A DNA stretch of 33,660 nucleotides. Source: Clostridia bacterium. GTDB lineage: Bacteria; Bacillota; Clostridia; Oscillospirales; CAG-272. The stretch's first letter is position 1; each line of letters opens with the position of its first letter. Shown one piece after another: positions 16,313 to 24,047 of this stretch. The notes beneath the pieces are model-generated. The model did no database searches, had not been told where the DNA came from, and saw only the letters and a program-made list of their open reading frames with translations. The DNA lies in NCBI GenBank assembly GCA_017454675.1, contig JAFTCN010000060.1, forward strand, positions 1-33,660, given 5' to 3'. Both the position numbers and the translations under genes were made by a program.

Positions 16313-18904
16313 TCACGGACCGGGATGATTGCCCTCCTGCTTCCAGACGGTCCCCGACTCTTTGTAGAGAGCGGCAAACTCGTCATCCGGCATGAGACTG
16401 CGGCAGTGAGTGATTATCTGGATCGACGAATATCTGCAGTGATTTCTCCTTGCCTCGTCCTCCGCCGCCTCCGCGGCCCTCGTGAAGCATCCGTAGCAGT
16501 ATTCGAGGTCGTAGAGCGACGCGGGCAGCGGGTCGTAGATCCGGCTGTGGACCGTCGAAGAGGTGAGTCCGGTGTAGTCGATATAGTATCTTATGTACTT
16601 CCAGCCGGCTCCGTAGTATCCCTCGAGGAAATCGTCCATGAGGTCGGAGTACTCCTCCTCTGTCATGTCCGGATCCCAGAGCACGTGCGCGAGCAGGTAG
16701 GCGCGCAGGCGCGAGAACTCGCCGTTCTCGACCTGCTGGTAGTCGCCCTCCTCGTAGATCCCTATCGCGTTGTTCTTTATGAAATACGGTATGTTTCCTC
16801 GCAGCGTGAAGAGGTTCGGGAAGAGCTGGTTGTAATACCTGTAATTCGTGGTGTAGTCCCATATATACAGGTTCTTCGCGTGATCCGCCCAGGCGTCGAG
16901 GTCGGAGCAGAACGACACGTTGTTCGGGCACGAGGCGTCATAGATCTGATGAGTGAAGCAGCACTCGATCGAGCACAGCCACATGATGACGTTGTCGCGC
17001 GCCTTTATTGTCGCCGGAGGCTTCCTGGTGTACTGATACGCGAATGTCAGTATCTTCACGTCGGGATAGTCCTTTTCGATCTCCTCCGCTATGCGGTTGA
17101 CAAAGGTCAGCATCACTCCCGACTGCCCTTCCCTGTCCGCGAGGGCGCTGCACTTCTCGCAGGTGCAGTAGTTCCGGTTGTCGTTCTGCGTCACCGAAAT
17201 GATGCGGACGCCCGGATTGTCGGCTATACGCTGCCGCACGTTCTTCAGCACGGTCGCGTAGACGTTCTCGTCGGAGAGACACGGCTGCGTCGAGGGAGAG
17301 ACGTTCGCGAGGCCTGCCAGGGTGTGGGCAAAGCCGTAGATACGGTTCTCTATGCCGTCCTCGCCGTTGAGCCCGAATTTGCGTCGCATGTCTGACGACA
17401 GGCCCCAGTCGGTGTAACGGTAGAAGAGCTGCGGCGAATAGGAATAGTCGGTACCGGCGGGTATCTCGATACCGTCGGACGGCAGGATGCGCTCCGAGTT
17501 GTCTGAGTAGAACCGGCAGCCTATCTTCTCCTCGAGGAAGCGGTAGACGGCGTAGAACTGTCCGAGCGGCGAGTGGCTGCCGATGTACAGGCGCCCGCCC
17601 TCGGCGTAGAACATGATGCCGTCGTTCTTCAGCGCGTCGCGGCGGGCGGTCACGCCCGGGGTGTCGCGCGAGGTCATGCCTATGACTATCTCGCGGGCGG
17701 CGCTTTTGTCGTCGGTGATGACAGGCAGCGTCTTTCCCGTCGCTTTCTTTATGTACTCCGCCAGCGCGGAGGCGGCCTCGGCCGTGTTCTTCTCGGCCGC
17801 GCTGTACACGATGCTGTACTCGGAGATGTCGGCTCCCATGACGGTCAGCGACTTCACAGGGACAGCCTCGTACGGCTTTTTCGCGCTCATGAAGGTGTCG
17901 TCGGTCACGACGGGAACGAATCCCGCAGGCGCCGCCCCGTTCTCCAGAGCCTTCAGCGTACCTTCAAAGGCCATGATGTCAGAATAGATGTTCACGCCGC
18001 TGATAAGGACCTGAGGAGAACCGTCTATGTCGAAAACGCTATACCCGCTGCCGGCGTAGCCGTATTCGGCGCTGACCTCCGGGTACGACAGGTCTCCGGC
18101 GCAGTCGACGAGGAATGACGGCTCGGCGGGCCCTCCCGCCGCCAAATCTGTACCGCACAGCGGCAGGTACTTCCCTGTCTCCTCTCCGATGACGGCCCTG
18201 AGCCTTTTGGCGGCCAGAAGGTTCCTCTCGTCGTTTCCGCTCCGGTATACGATCCTGAACCCTGATACCGGTCTGCCGCTCACAGTAAGATCCGGATGCG
18301 GGAATGTCGCGCCCGCACTGACGGTCATGTCCTGGCTGCCCGAATAGAGAAGTCCTTCGGGCGCAGATTTCAGCGCCTCGATGAACTCGTCGACCGCCTT
18401 TTCGGTGCCCTCGTCGTCGGTCCCGGCAACGACTATCTTAGTCCCGATGACGGTGAATCCGCGGTCGCCCCATTTGAGCGAGCAGAGGAACTCCGCGGTC
18501 TCTTCGCGGTTGGTGTCGCCGACGAGGATCTCGTTCGGCTTGACGGTCAGCGATTTCGCCCGCTCGGCGAAGAAATCGTCGGAAAGGCCCATCCTGACGC
18601 CGTATTTTTCGTATACCGCGGCTATGATCTTTCTCGCGCCGGCGGCCGCGACGCCGCCTCCCTTCTCGGGGAAAACCACCTGAAACTTCCCGAGAAGGCC
18701 TTTGTCTGCCGATATCTCTGTACGGTTTTTCACTTCCACTTCGTCCACCTCTCCGGTTCCGGTGTCCTGCGACGCGGACGTCACGTCATCACCGCCCTCT
18801 CCCGTGCAGCCCGGAAGGACCGACGCGCAGAAAGGCAGGATGACGAGCGCGCACAGCGTCGCGGCCGCCGCTTTAAGTATGTTTTTTGCTCCGGTCTTCA
18901 TCAT
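16313..18904 (-). CDS. DUF4838 lipoprotein with three GH67N-like domains
   Basis: 863 residues. Signal peptide and lipobox VLPGC (Cys33) point to surface anchoring, followed by an acidic linker. Three units of a common pattern follow at about 72-185, 214-322 and 360-463: a strand (FQVVFP, FRIVYR, YSIVYS), a helix with A..L...I, a hydrophobic EI(L)VG or equivalent strand, and a final helix. They resemble the alpha/beta domain that precedes alpha-glucuronidase and GH20 catalytic barrels. From about 490 to 810 comes DUF4838 (YSYSPQLFYRYTDWGL, VTQNDNRNYCTCEKC, FAYQYTRKPP, YIWDYTTNYRYYNQLFPN). This looks like a glycoside-hydrolase barrel, but its activity is not known to me. Start is ATG-ATG one base after the pncB stop. 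Likely role: contact with complex polysaccharide outside the cell. Confidence 0.85.
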   Translation of the reverse strand: MMKTGAKNILKAAAATLCALVILPFCASVLPGCTGEGGDDVTSASQDTGTGEVDEVEVKNRTEISADKGLLGKFQVVFPEKGGGVAAAGARKIIAAVYEKYGVRMGLSDDFFAERAKSLTVKPNEILVGDTNREETAEFLCSLKWGDRGFTVIGTKIVVAGTDDEGTEKAVDEFIEALKSAPEGLLYSGSQDMTVSAGATFPHPDLTVSGRPVSGFRIVYRSGNDERNLLAAKRLRAVIGEETGKYLPLCGTDLAAGGPAEPSFLVDCAGDLSYPEVSAEYGYAGSGYSVFDIDGSPQVLISGVNIYSDIMAFEGTLKALENGAAPAGFVPVVTDDTFMSAKKPYEAVPVKSLTVMGADISEYSIVYSAAEKNTAEAASALAEYIKKATGKTLPVITDDKSAAREIVIGMTSRDTPGVTARRDALKNDGIMFYAEGGRLYIGSHSPLGQFYAVYRFLEEKIGCRFYSDNSERILPSDGIEIPAGTDYSYSPQLFYRYTDWGLSSDMRRKFGLNGEDGIENRIYGFAHTLAGLANVSPSTQPCLSDENVYATVLKNVRQRIADNPGVRIISVTQNDNRNYCTCEKCSALADREGQSGVMLTFVNRIAEEIEKDYPDVKILTFAYQYTRKPPATIKARDNVIMWLCSIECCFTHQIYDASCPNNVSFCSDLDAWADHAKNLYIWDYTTNYRYYNQLFPNLFTLRGNIPYFIKNNAIGIYEEGDYQQVENGEFSRLRAYLLAHVLWDPDMTEEEYSDLMDDFLEGYYGAGWKYIRYYIDYTGLTSSTVHSRIYDPLPASLYDLEYCYGCFTRAAEAAEDEARRNHCRYSSIQIITHCRSLMPDDEFAALYKESGTVWKQEGNHPGP

Positions 18905-18905
18905 C

Positions 18906-20141
18906 TCAGTCCGATGCTCCTTTTTTTACTTTTCCGTCCGTCTCCTTTTCCCTGTTCAGCCGGAACTTCACGGCGCGTTTGAGGTACTCGAGGTATTCGG
19001 GATCGCTGCACATCTCCTTGCCGGGCGCGTCGGACAGTTTCGCCACCGGTCTTCCGTTGACGTACTGCAGCTTTATGACTATGTTGAGAGCCTCCTCTGC
19101 GGTGTCGTTCGTGACGAACGTGCCGATCCCGAAAGAGACTTTTGCCCTGTCCCTGAAGTGCTCGTACAGCTTCTGCGCCCGGTCGAAATCGAGGCTGTCG
19201 CTGAAGAGCAGGAGCTTGGTCTTCGGGTCGGCGCCGTATTTTTTGTAGTGCGCTATGATCTTCTCTCCCCAGACGTAGGGGTCTCCGCTGTCGTGGCGCA
19301 CGCCGGTGTAGTTGTTGACCATCGAGCGGTCGAAGTCGAGCAGGAAGAAGTCAGTCGTGACGGTGTCGCTCAGCGCGGTCCCGTTGTCGCCCTTGTATTC
19401 GTCGTACCAGTCCTGCATCGCGTAGTGGTTGGTGTAGGCCAGCGGTATCGAATCGATGCCCTGGTACATCTGCACGAACTCGTGCGCATAGGTGCCGATG
19501 GGCGTGACTCCGTATTTCTTCGCGAAATAGACGTTCGACGTCCCGACGCAGTTCGACGTCTCGGTGACGAGCCGTTCCACGACCCTGTCCTGCCACTCGC
19601 GCGACAGCCTCCTGCGGCAGCCGAACTCGGCGAATTTGAAAGTGTACCTGCCGTCGTTCATGGCGCGGATCTTGGCGTCGAGGCGCTCCTCGGCCGACTT
19701 CACGAGCTCCGTGTAGTCGTATGTCATCCTGAAGTAGACCTCGTTTATGATCTCGAGCAGATAGATCTCGAACTGCATCGCCGAGAACATCGGGCCGTCG
19801 ACTCTCACCGAGAGCTCTCCGCCCTCCGTGAGACCGACGGTAACGTAGTCGCGGATCGGGTGCCACAGCCGGAGGAACTCGACGTAGTCGTCCTTGATGA
19901 ACCTGATCGAGCGGAGATAGTCGAGCTCGTCCTTTGTGAAGGTGAGCGAGCACAGATGATCGACCTGCGCCGAGATCTCGTCTGCCATCCCGCGGGTGAA
20001 TACGACTCCCGCGTTCCGGCACCTGAAGCGGTATTCGCCGCAGAGATCGGTGTGCCTGTGGAAGATCACCTGATCCATGTTGAACTTGTAAAGGTCGGTG
20101 TCGAGCAGCGACACCACGATCGGGTCGAGTTTCATTGACAT
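18906..20141 (-). CDS. pncB: Nicotinate phosphoribosyltransferase
   Basis: 411 residues from the ATG at 20141 (GAGG about 11 bases before). A GTG four codons upstream is possible. It makes nicotinate mononucleotide from nicotinate and PRPP with ATP. Hallmarks are LLDTDLYKFNMDQ at the N-terminus, FRCRNAG, EFGCRRRLS, GTSNVYFAKKYGV, GTYAHEF and the phosphate-binding GVRHDSGDPYVWGEK. Length and motifs fit the shorter, E. coli-like PncB branch. It is the fourth gene of the NAD salvage set and lies 34 bases after the adenylyltransferase. The DUF4838 gene follows almost without gap. Confidence 0.95.
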   Translation of the reverse strand: MSMKLDPIVVSLLDTDLYKFNMDQVIFHRHTDLCGEYRFRCRNAGVVFTRGMADEISAQVDHLCSLTFTKDELDYLRSIRFIKDDYVEFLRLWHPIRDYVTVGLTEGGELSVRVDGPMFSAMQFEIYLLEIINEVYFRMTYDYTELVKSAEERLDAKIRAMNDGRYTFKFAEFGCRRRLSREWQDRVVERLVTETSNCVGTSNVYFAKKYGVTPIGTYAHEFVQMYQGIDSIPLAYTNHYAMQDWYDEYKGDNGTALSDTVTTDFFLLDFDRSMVNNYTGVRHDSGDPYVWGEKIIAHYKKYGADPKTKLLLFSDSLDFDRAQKLYEHFRDRAKVSFGIGTFVTNDTAEEALNIVIKLQYVNGRPVAKLSDAPGKEMCSDPEYLEYLKRAVKFRLNREKETDGKVKKGASD

Positions 20142-20175
20142 AGTCTTTCGCACCTCTGTCCTGTATCCTGCGTAT

Positions 20176-20727
20176 TTATATGCTTGACGTTTTTCTGTTC
20201 CCGTATGAGAGGAGCACCGTCTCCCTCAGCATTTCGAAGTCGCCGTGAAGGGCGGGATCGGTGTATCTTTCCCACGAGGCGCGGTCGCCCGACGCCAGGA
20301 ACTCTCTCATCGCGGTCGCCGAGATCTCAACGGTCTTGGGGATGCTGAGCTCGGCGATGCCGCGGCCCTTCTCTCCCGAAAACCATGACAGACGTCTCTG
20401 CTCCTTGCCCGAGAACACGAGGTCGGGCAGCCTGCCGAAGCGCGCCTCTGCGCTGCCGAGCACATATTCGCCCCACGCCGCGGTGTTGCCGACCCCTATG
20501 TCGCTCAGCGGGAAGACCTCGACCGCGCCGCCGAAGACCTTCTCGAAAAAGCCCCTGCGGATCTCGTATGAGAAGGGATTCATGAAGGTGAGCGACTCAT
20601 CCGCGGAACCGATGAAGACTCCCACGCGCGAGCAGATCCGGAGAGCCTGACGTATGATGTCGCGGTGTCCGTTGTGGAAGGTCTGGAACCTTCCGACCGT
20701 GATCCCGAGTTCGTACGGCGCGCTCAT
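20176..20727 (-). CDS. Nicotinate/nicotinamide mononucleotide adenylyltransferase (NadM/NadR-domain type)
   Basis: 183 residues from the ATG at 20727, which overlaps the nadE stop (ATGA) and follows AGGAG by seven bases. The frame is open far upstream only because it runs antiphase through nadE. The nucleotidyltransferase motif GRFQTFHNGH (12-21), VGVFIGSADES (35-45), NPFSYEIRRGFFE and the second motif ISATAMRE (135-142) identify an NMN adenylyltransferase resembling NadM and the central domain of NadR rather than NadD. No kinase domain follows. In this gene order its likely job is adenylation of nicotinate mononucleotide to nicotinate adenine dinucleotide, between PncB and NadE. Substrate preference cannot be told from sequence. 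Confidence 0.88.
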   Translation of the reverse strand: MSAPYELGITVGRFQTFHNGHRDIIRQALRICSRVGVFIGSADESLTFMNPFSYEIRRGFFEKVFGGAVEVFPLSDIGVGNTAAWGEYVLGSAEARFGRLPDLVFSGKEQRRLSWFSGEKGRGIAELSIPKTVEISATAMREFLASGDRASWERYTDPALHGDFEMLRETVLLSYGNRKTSSI

Positions 20728-21473
20728 TTCCCCGCTCCTGTCGACGTTCGGGGCCGGTAGGACGGCATCATCTTCAGCTTGAACAGATTCATTCTGTGTC
20801 TTCTGTCGATGTTCTTCTTCTTTTCGGGATCGTCGATGACTCCCTCGCGTATATACCGGTCGAGCTCCTCGTAGGTAAATCCCAGGTTGTCCTCGTCGGT
20901 CCGCCCGCACAGGCCGTCCTCGGGCGGCTTGTCGACAAGCACCGGGGGGAGCCCCAGAACTCTTCCCACCGCCTTTACCTCCTGCACCGTAAGGTGCGAG
21001 CAGGGACTGAAGTCGCCGGCGGCGTCTCCGTATCTCGTTGAGTACCCGACCCAGTCCTCCGACAGGTTGCAGGTGTTCGCGACCCGCCCGTTGTTGCTCT
21101 GCGACACGGCGTAGAGCACCGACATCCGTATCCTCGGCGGCAGGTTCTCGCGGCTCTGCTTCGACAGCTCGAAGGGGATGCTCCCCTTTACCGCCTCGAC
21201 GGCATCTTTGATATTCACGGTATAGCTGCGTATCCCGAGGTGCCGCACGAGCAGCTCTGCCATGTCGATGTCGTGCTGCTCGCCCATCGGCATCAGCACT
21301 CCTATCACCCGGTCGCGCCCCAGCGCCTCGGCGCACAGAGCCGCGACTACAGAGCTGTCCTTGCCGCCCGAGATGCCCACGACGGCGTTGCAGCCCTTGC
21401 CGTTCTTCTCAAAGAACCTTCTTATCCAGCGGACGCAGCCGTCCTTCGTCTTTTTGGCGTCGAAAGTATACAT
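20724..21473 (-). CDS. nadE: NH3-dependent NAD synthetase
   Basis: 249 residues. The ATP pyrophosphatase loop GISGGKDSS (33-41), PMGEQHD, NTCNLSEDWVGYSTRYGDAAGDF and KPPEDGLCGRTDEDNLGFTYEELD are the standard nadE blocks for ATP, NaAD and ammonia binding. There is no N-terminal glutaminase domain, so the enzyme should use free ammonia. It amidates nicotinate adenine dinucleotide to NAD. It overlaps the following adenylyltransferase gene by four bases and starts 26 bases after pncA. The last ~10 residues are rich in Arg/Ser/Thr and variable. Confidence 0.95.
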   Translation of the reverse strand: MYTFDAKKTKDGCVRWIRRFFEKNGKGCNAVVGISGGKDSSVVAALCAEALGRDRVIGVLMPMGEQHDIDMAELLVRHLGIRSYTVNIKDAVEAVKGSIPFELSKQSRENLPPRIRMSVLYAVSQSNNGRVANTCNLSEDWVGYSTRYGDAAGDFSPCSHLTVQEVKAVGRVLGLPPVLVDKPPEDGLCGRTDEDNLGFTYEELDRYIREGVIDDPEKKKNIDRRHRMNLFKLKMMPSYRPRTSTGAGK

Positions 21474-21499
21474 CGCTCGCTCCCCCGGACCTGTCCGGC

Positions 21500-22024
21500 T
21501 CAGATCACGTCGATCTGGCAGCTTCTCATCGTCTCGAGCGCCGCCGCGTGCTTCTCCGGTGTCACTCCCGCGCAGCAGGAGGAGTCGACAGATACCGGGA
21601 TCTCGGGGAAGTTCGCCTTTATGAGCAGGGCGTTGGACACCACGCAGATGTCGGTGCAGAGGCCTATCAGCTCCACCGAAAAGCCGGCGTCGCCGGCCGC
21701 ATCGCCGATAAGCCGCGGCAGATCGACCGACCCGAAGGTCACCTTCTCCACTGCGGTGTATTTCCTCCCCTCAAGCGCCTTCGCGACTTCGGCGTCGAGC
21801 GCCCAGCCGGCCGTACCTCGTATGCAGTGCGGCACCGGAAGCTTCCTTCCCTCGGCCGTCTTCATATAATTCTCAAAGTGGGTGTCGAGCGTGACGAAGA
21901 TCCCGCCGTCGAAACCGCGGATCTTCTCCGCGACCTTCGGTACGATCGCGCAGGCCTCCTTCGTGCCGAGCGAACCGTCGACGAAATCCTTCTGCATATC
22001 CACCACTACAAGGAACTTTTTCAT
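21500..22024 (-). CDS. pncA: Nicotinamidase (isochorismatase-like cysteine hydrolase)
   Basis: 174 residues. It deamidates nicotinamide to nicotinate and so feeds PncB. The catalytic triad Asp9 (VVDMQKDFV), Lys94 (AVEKVTFGS) and Cys127 (GLCTDICVV) is present. Metal ligands appear in LDTH (Asp47, His49) and VPHC (His66). The active-site cysteine sequence is that of nicotinamidases rather than isochorismatases. GGAGGAGAGG lies about seven bases before the ATG. It is the first gene of the salvage set, 55 bases after the PrsW gene on the same strand. I see no NAD-type riboswitch in that gap, so expression probably comes from the PrsW promoter. Confidence 0.92.
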   Translation of the reverse strand: MKKFLVVVDMQKDFVDGSLGTKEACAIVPKVAEKIRGFDGGIFVTLDTHFENYMKTAEGRKLPVPHCIRGTAGWALDAEVAKALEGRKYTAVEKVTFGSVDLPRLIGDAAGDAGFSVELIGLCTDICVVSNALLIKANFPEIPVSVDSSCCAGVTPEKHAAALETMRSCQIDVI

Positions 22025-22079
22025 GATCTTACCTCTCCTCCGTTATGCGGAACAGTCACTGCAGCTAAGCCTCCGCGTG

Positions 22080-22850
22080 TCAGCGGAACGTCTTACCGTC
22101 GAAATAGAAAGTGTTTTTGTCGTGCTTGAAATATCTGTCCTTCTTCGACAGGTGACCGACGAGCAGGAACGATACGGTGAACAGCACGGCGACGAACACG
22201 ATGAACACGATCTGCCCGGGCGTCGAATCTACGGTCGCGACGTAGTCGTACACGCCGTGGAGCAGCGCCGGGAGAGCCACGGCCAGCACCTGCATCACCT
22301 TTGCCTTCCCGTTCTCTCCGAGCATCGCGTAGCCGCGCGCCAGGCCGTAGAATATGCCCATGAACACGCCGAAGCAGGCATGCCCCGGTATGGCGGTAAG
22401 CGCCCGCACGAGGGCAGTCGTGAATCCGTAGTGCAGCACGTAGCTGATGTTCTCCCACAGCGCGAATCCGAGCGAGACGAACACGGCGTATACCACGCCG
22501 TCGTACTGACAGTTGAACTCGGCGAGGTTCCAGCTGCGCCGGCGCAGCATGAAGAACTTGGCGCCCTCCTCGGAGCAGGCCACGATGACAAAGTACAGAA
22601 TGATATTGTAGACCGGATCAGTTTCGTCGACGAACAGGTCGAGCAGAAGACCGAGCAGCCGCTCGGAGACGAGCGCGATGAGCGCCGCGATGATCCCGCC
22701 GAGAGCCATCCGCCACAGCGTCGCCGGGCTCTCCTTTTCGAGACGGTCGGACCTGTACACGCGTATCATAAGGAATATCGCCGGCACCACCGCCGCGATG
22801 ACCAGCAGCCAGTGATAGATCAGCGAAGGCGCAAGAAGAAAATAAAACAT
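22080..22850 (-). CDS. PrsW family glutamic-type intramembrane protease
   Basis: 256 residues from the ATG at 22850, preceded by GAGGTGAGG. The frame runs 27 codons further, but that part covers the promoter. About seven to eight membrane helices. PrsW motifs are present: EEGAKFF, the FALWENISY segment, the HACFGVFMG histidine motif and PALLHGVYDY. Homologues cleave membrane proteins such as anti-sigma factors. No sigma/anti-sigma pair is visible here, so the target is unknown. It is the first gene after a strong promoter and lies upstream of pncA. A link between the protease and NAD salvage may only be shared transcription. The cytoplasmic C-terminus is short and aromatic/basic. Confidence 0.85.
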   Translation of the reverse strand: MFYFLLAPSLIYHWLLVIAAVVPAIFLMIRVYRSDRLEKESPATLWRMALGGIIAALIALVSERLLGLLLDLFVDETDPVYNIILYFVIVACSEEGAKFFMLRRRSWNLAEFNCQYDGVVYAVFVSLGFALWENISYVLHYGFTTALVRALTAIPGHACFGVFMGIFYGLARGYAMLGENGKAKVMQVLAVALPALLHGVYDYVATVDSTPGQIVFIVFVAVLFTVSFLLVGHLSKKDRYFKHDKNTFYFDGKTFR

Positions 22851-22896
22851 GGGATACCTCACCTCAGTCCGTATTAACACATAATAATCTATAATA

Positions 22897-22925
22897 ATGA
22901 TACAACTATTTTGCCCAATAGTCAA
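22897..22925 (-). promoter_or_regulatory. Promoter of the PrsW - NAD salvage operon
   Basis: On the minus strand TTGACT (22925-22920), 17 bases and TATCAT (22902-22897), about 47 bases before the PrsW start codon. CTATT and AATAG in the spacer region form a small inverted repeat. The next genes on this strand are closely packed, so it may drive all genes from prsW to tex. Confidence 0.7.
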
Positions 22926-22939
22926 GACCAAAATGAAAC

Positions 22940-22984
22940 AAAAACGCTGACGCGGGACACCTGCTGCAGAGCAGGTGTCCCGCG
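22940..22984 (-). terminator. Strong intrinsic terminator after the PHP-chagasin gene
   Basis: A perfect 15-bp stem (22951-22965 with 22970-22984) with a four-base loop lies 16 bases beyond the stop codon at 23001 on the minus strand. It is followed after a short gap by TTTTTGTTTC (22944 downward). It separates the GNAT/PHP unit from the PrsW operon. Confidence 0.8.
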
Positions 22985-23000
22985 CGGCCGGTTAGGATCG

Positions 23001-24005
23001 TCAGGAAAAATCGTGAAATTTCCGGGTTATCTTACCGTCTTCTTTCAGTTCGAAACGGATGTTAAACGTGCGTAGCGGTCCGGCGCTCTCCCAGCTTCTG
23101 CGGTATCTGAAGACCATCGCGTATTTTCCCGGCTCCGCCGGGCGGAACACGTATTTTACGAACCCCGGCGCTCCGCAGAGCCCTCCTCCGGACGTGTGCT
23201 CCTCCGAGATCAGCTCAGGAGCGCGTTCACCGGAAGACTCCCACTCCCAGCCGTAACCGGTCGTCGGGTTCGTCTTCAGCCGGACCGTGACACACCCGTC
23301 GGCGAACGCCGCACGTTCAAAGCGGGCTTCGTCGGGATCGAGCGTGAAAACGTGCGCCCTGCCTTCGCGGACCAGTTTTTCGTAATCCTTTTCGGTCTCG
23401 ATCGGTACGTCGCACTCCATCCCGGCGAGATGCCTCGCGAACCCGTGGTGGTTGTCGGTACCGCCGGTCTTGAAGAATCCGAAGTTGTCGGCGTACTGAT
23501 CGGCGAGGGCGTTCGTAAAATCGTCGCGCGCCGCGTTGTTCACTTCGACGGCGTCGACGCTTCTCGGATAAAGCCTTATATGATCGATATAACCCGCCTC
23601 CCGGAAGGGGTGCGCGTGGACGATGAAGGCACCTTCGTCGCGCATCATCGCCAGCTCCTCCTTTTTGCCGAGAGTCATGATCTCCGGGTGAGCGTAATAC
23701 CATTCGGGAGTCAGATTGTATACCAGAAAATCGGTACCGCCGTGCGACAGTTCAGCGCCGAAGAAGACCTTTATCCCGATCTTTCCGGCTTCCTCTCTGG
23801 CGTCGTAATAATCCGAAAGATAGAACGTCAGCTGTTCTTCGTAAGGGAGCGTCTTGTCTATGTTTATATTCCCGTCGAGGAAATGGTTCGTGATAAACAC
23901 CCCGTCATACCCCAGATCGCGGTAAAAAAGCAGCTGCTCCCGAACCCCGGCCGTGGCGCATTTGCTCACGGGAGACGTGTGAAGATGAGTTTCGTATCTG
24001 TACAT
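23001..24005 (-). CDS. Fusion: PHP-type phosphoesterase + chagasin-like (I42) domain
   Basis: 334 residues. The N-terminal ~230 residues are a PHP domain with its metal ligands: HLHT (7-10), ITNHF (38-42), GAELSH (83-88), VHAHPF (129-134) and the closing GGTDNHH (181-187). Such domains hydrolyse phosphoesters. Residues ~237-322 look like a chagasin/ICP inhibitor domain of family I42: KTNPTTGYGWEWE (244-256, the NPTTGY loop), a glycine-rich second loop SGGGLCGAPG (272-281), and YRRSW (301-305) in place of the usual RPW loop, followed by a beta strand. No signal peptide is present, so the protein is cytoplasmic, unusual for this inhibitor domain. It follows the LPG_synthase_C-GNAT gene by 42 bases. 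Whether the domain binds a protease or acts as a structural add-on is open. Confidence 0.8.
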   Translation of the reverse strand: MYRYETHLHTSPVSKCATAGVREQLLFYRDLGYDGVFITNHFLDGNINIDKTLPYEEQLTFYLSDYYDAREEAGKIGIKVFFGAELSHGGTDFLVYNLTPEWYYAHPEIMTLGKKEELAMMRDEGAFIVHAHPFREAGYIDHIRLYPRSVDAVEVNNAARDDFTNALADQYADNFGFFKTGGTDNHHGFARHLAGMECDVPIETEKDYEKLVREGRAHVFTLDPDEARFERAAFADGCVTVRLKTNPTTGYGWEWESSGERAPELISEEHTSGGGLCGAPGFVKYVFRPAEPGKYAMVFRYRRSWESAGPLRTFNIRFELKEDGKITRKFHDFS

Positions 24006-24047
24006 TTTTCGTTCCTTTTTTCTGTTTCAAGGGGAATTCCGCCGTTT

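Noticed and set aside
14849..17395. 848-codon plus-strand open frame
   Set aside because: Runs antisense through the hydrolase and DUF4838 genes. The sequence is Arg/Val/Leu/Gly-rich without motifs, as expected of a shadow frame.
20728..21336. Long N-terminal extension of the adenylyltransferase frame
   Set aside because: It is an out-of-phase reading of nadE and rich in Arg/Gly. The ATG at 20727 has a ribosome binding site and starts at the family's N-terminus.
22025..22079. Possible NAD-sensing riboswitch before pncA
   Set aside because: Only 55 bases with no recognisable aptamer consensus or terminator hairpin.
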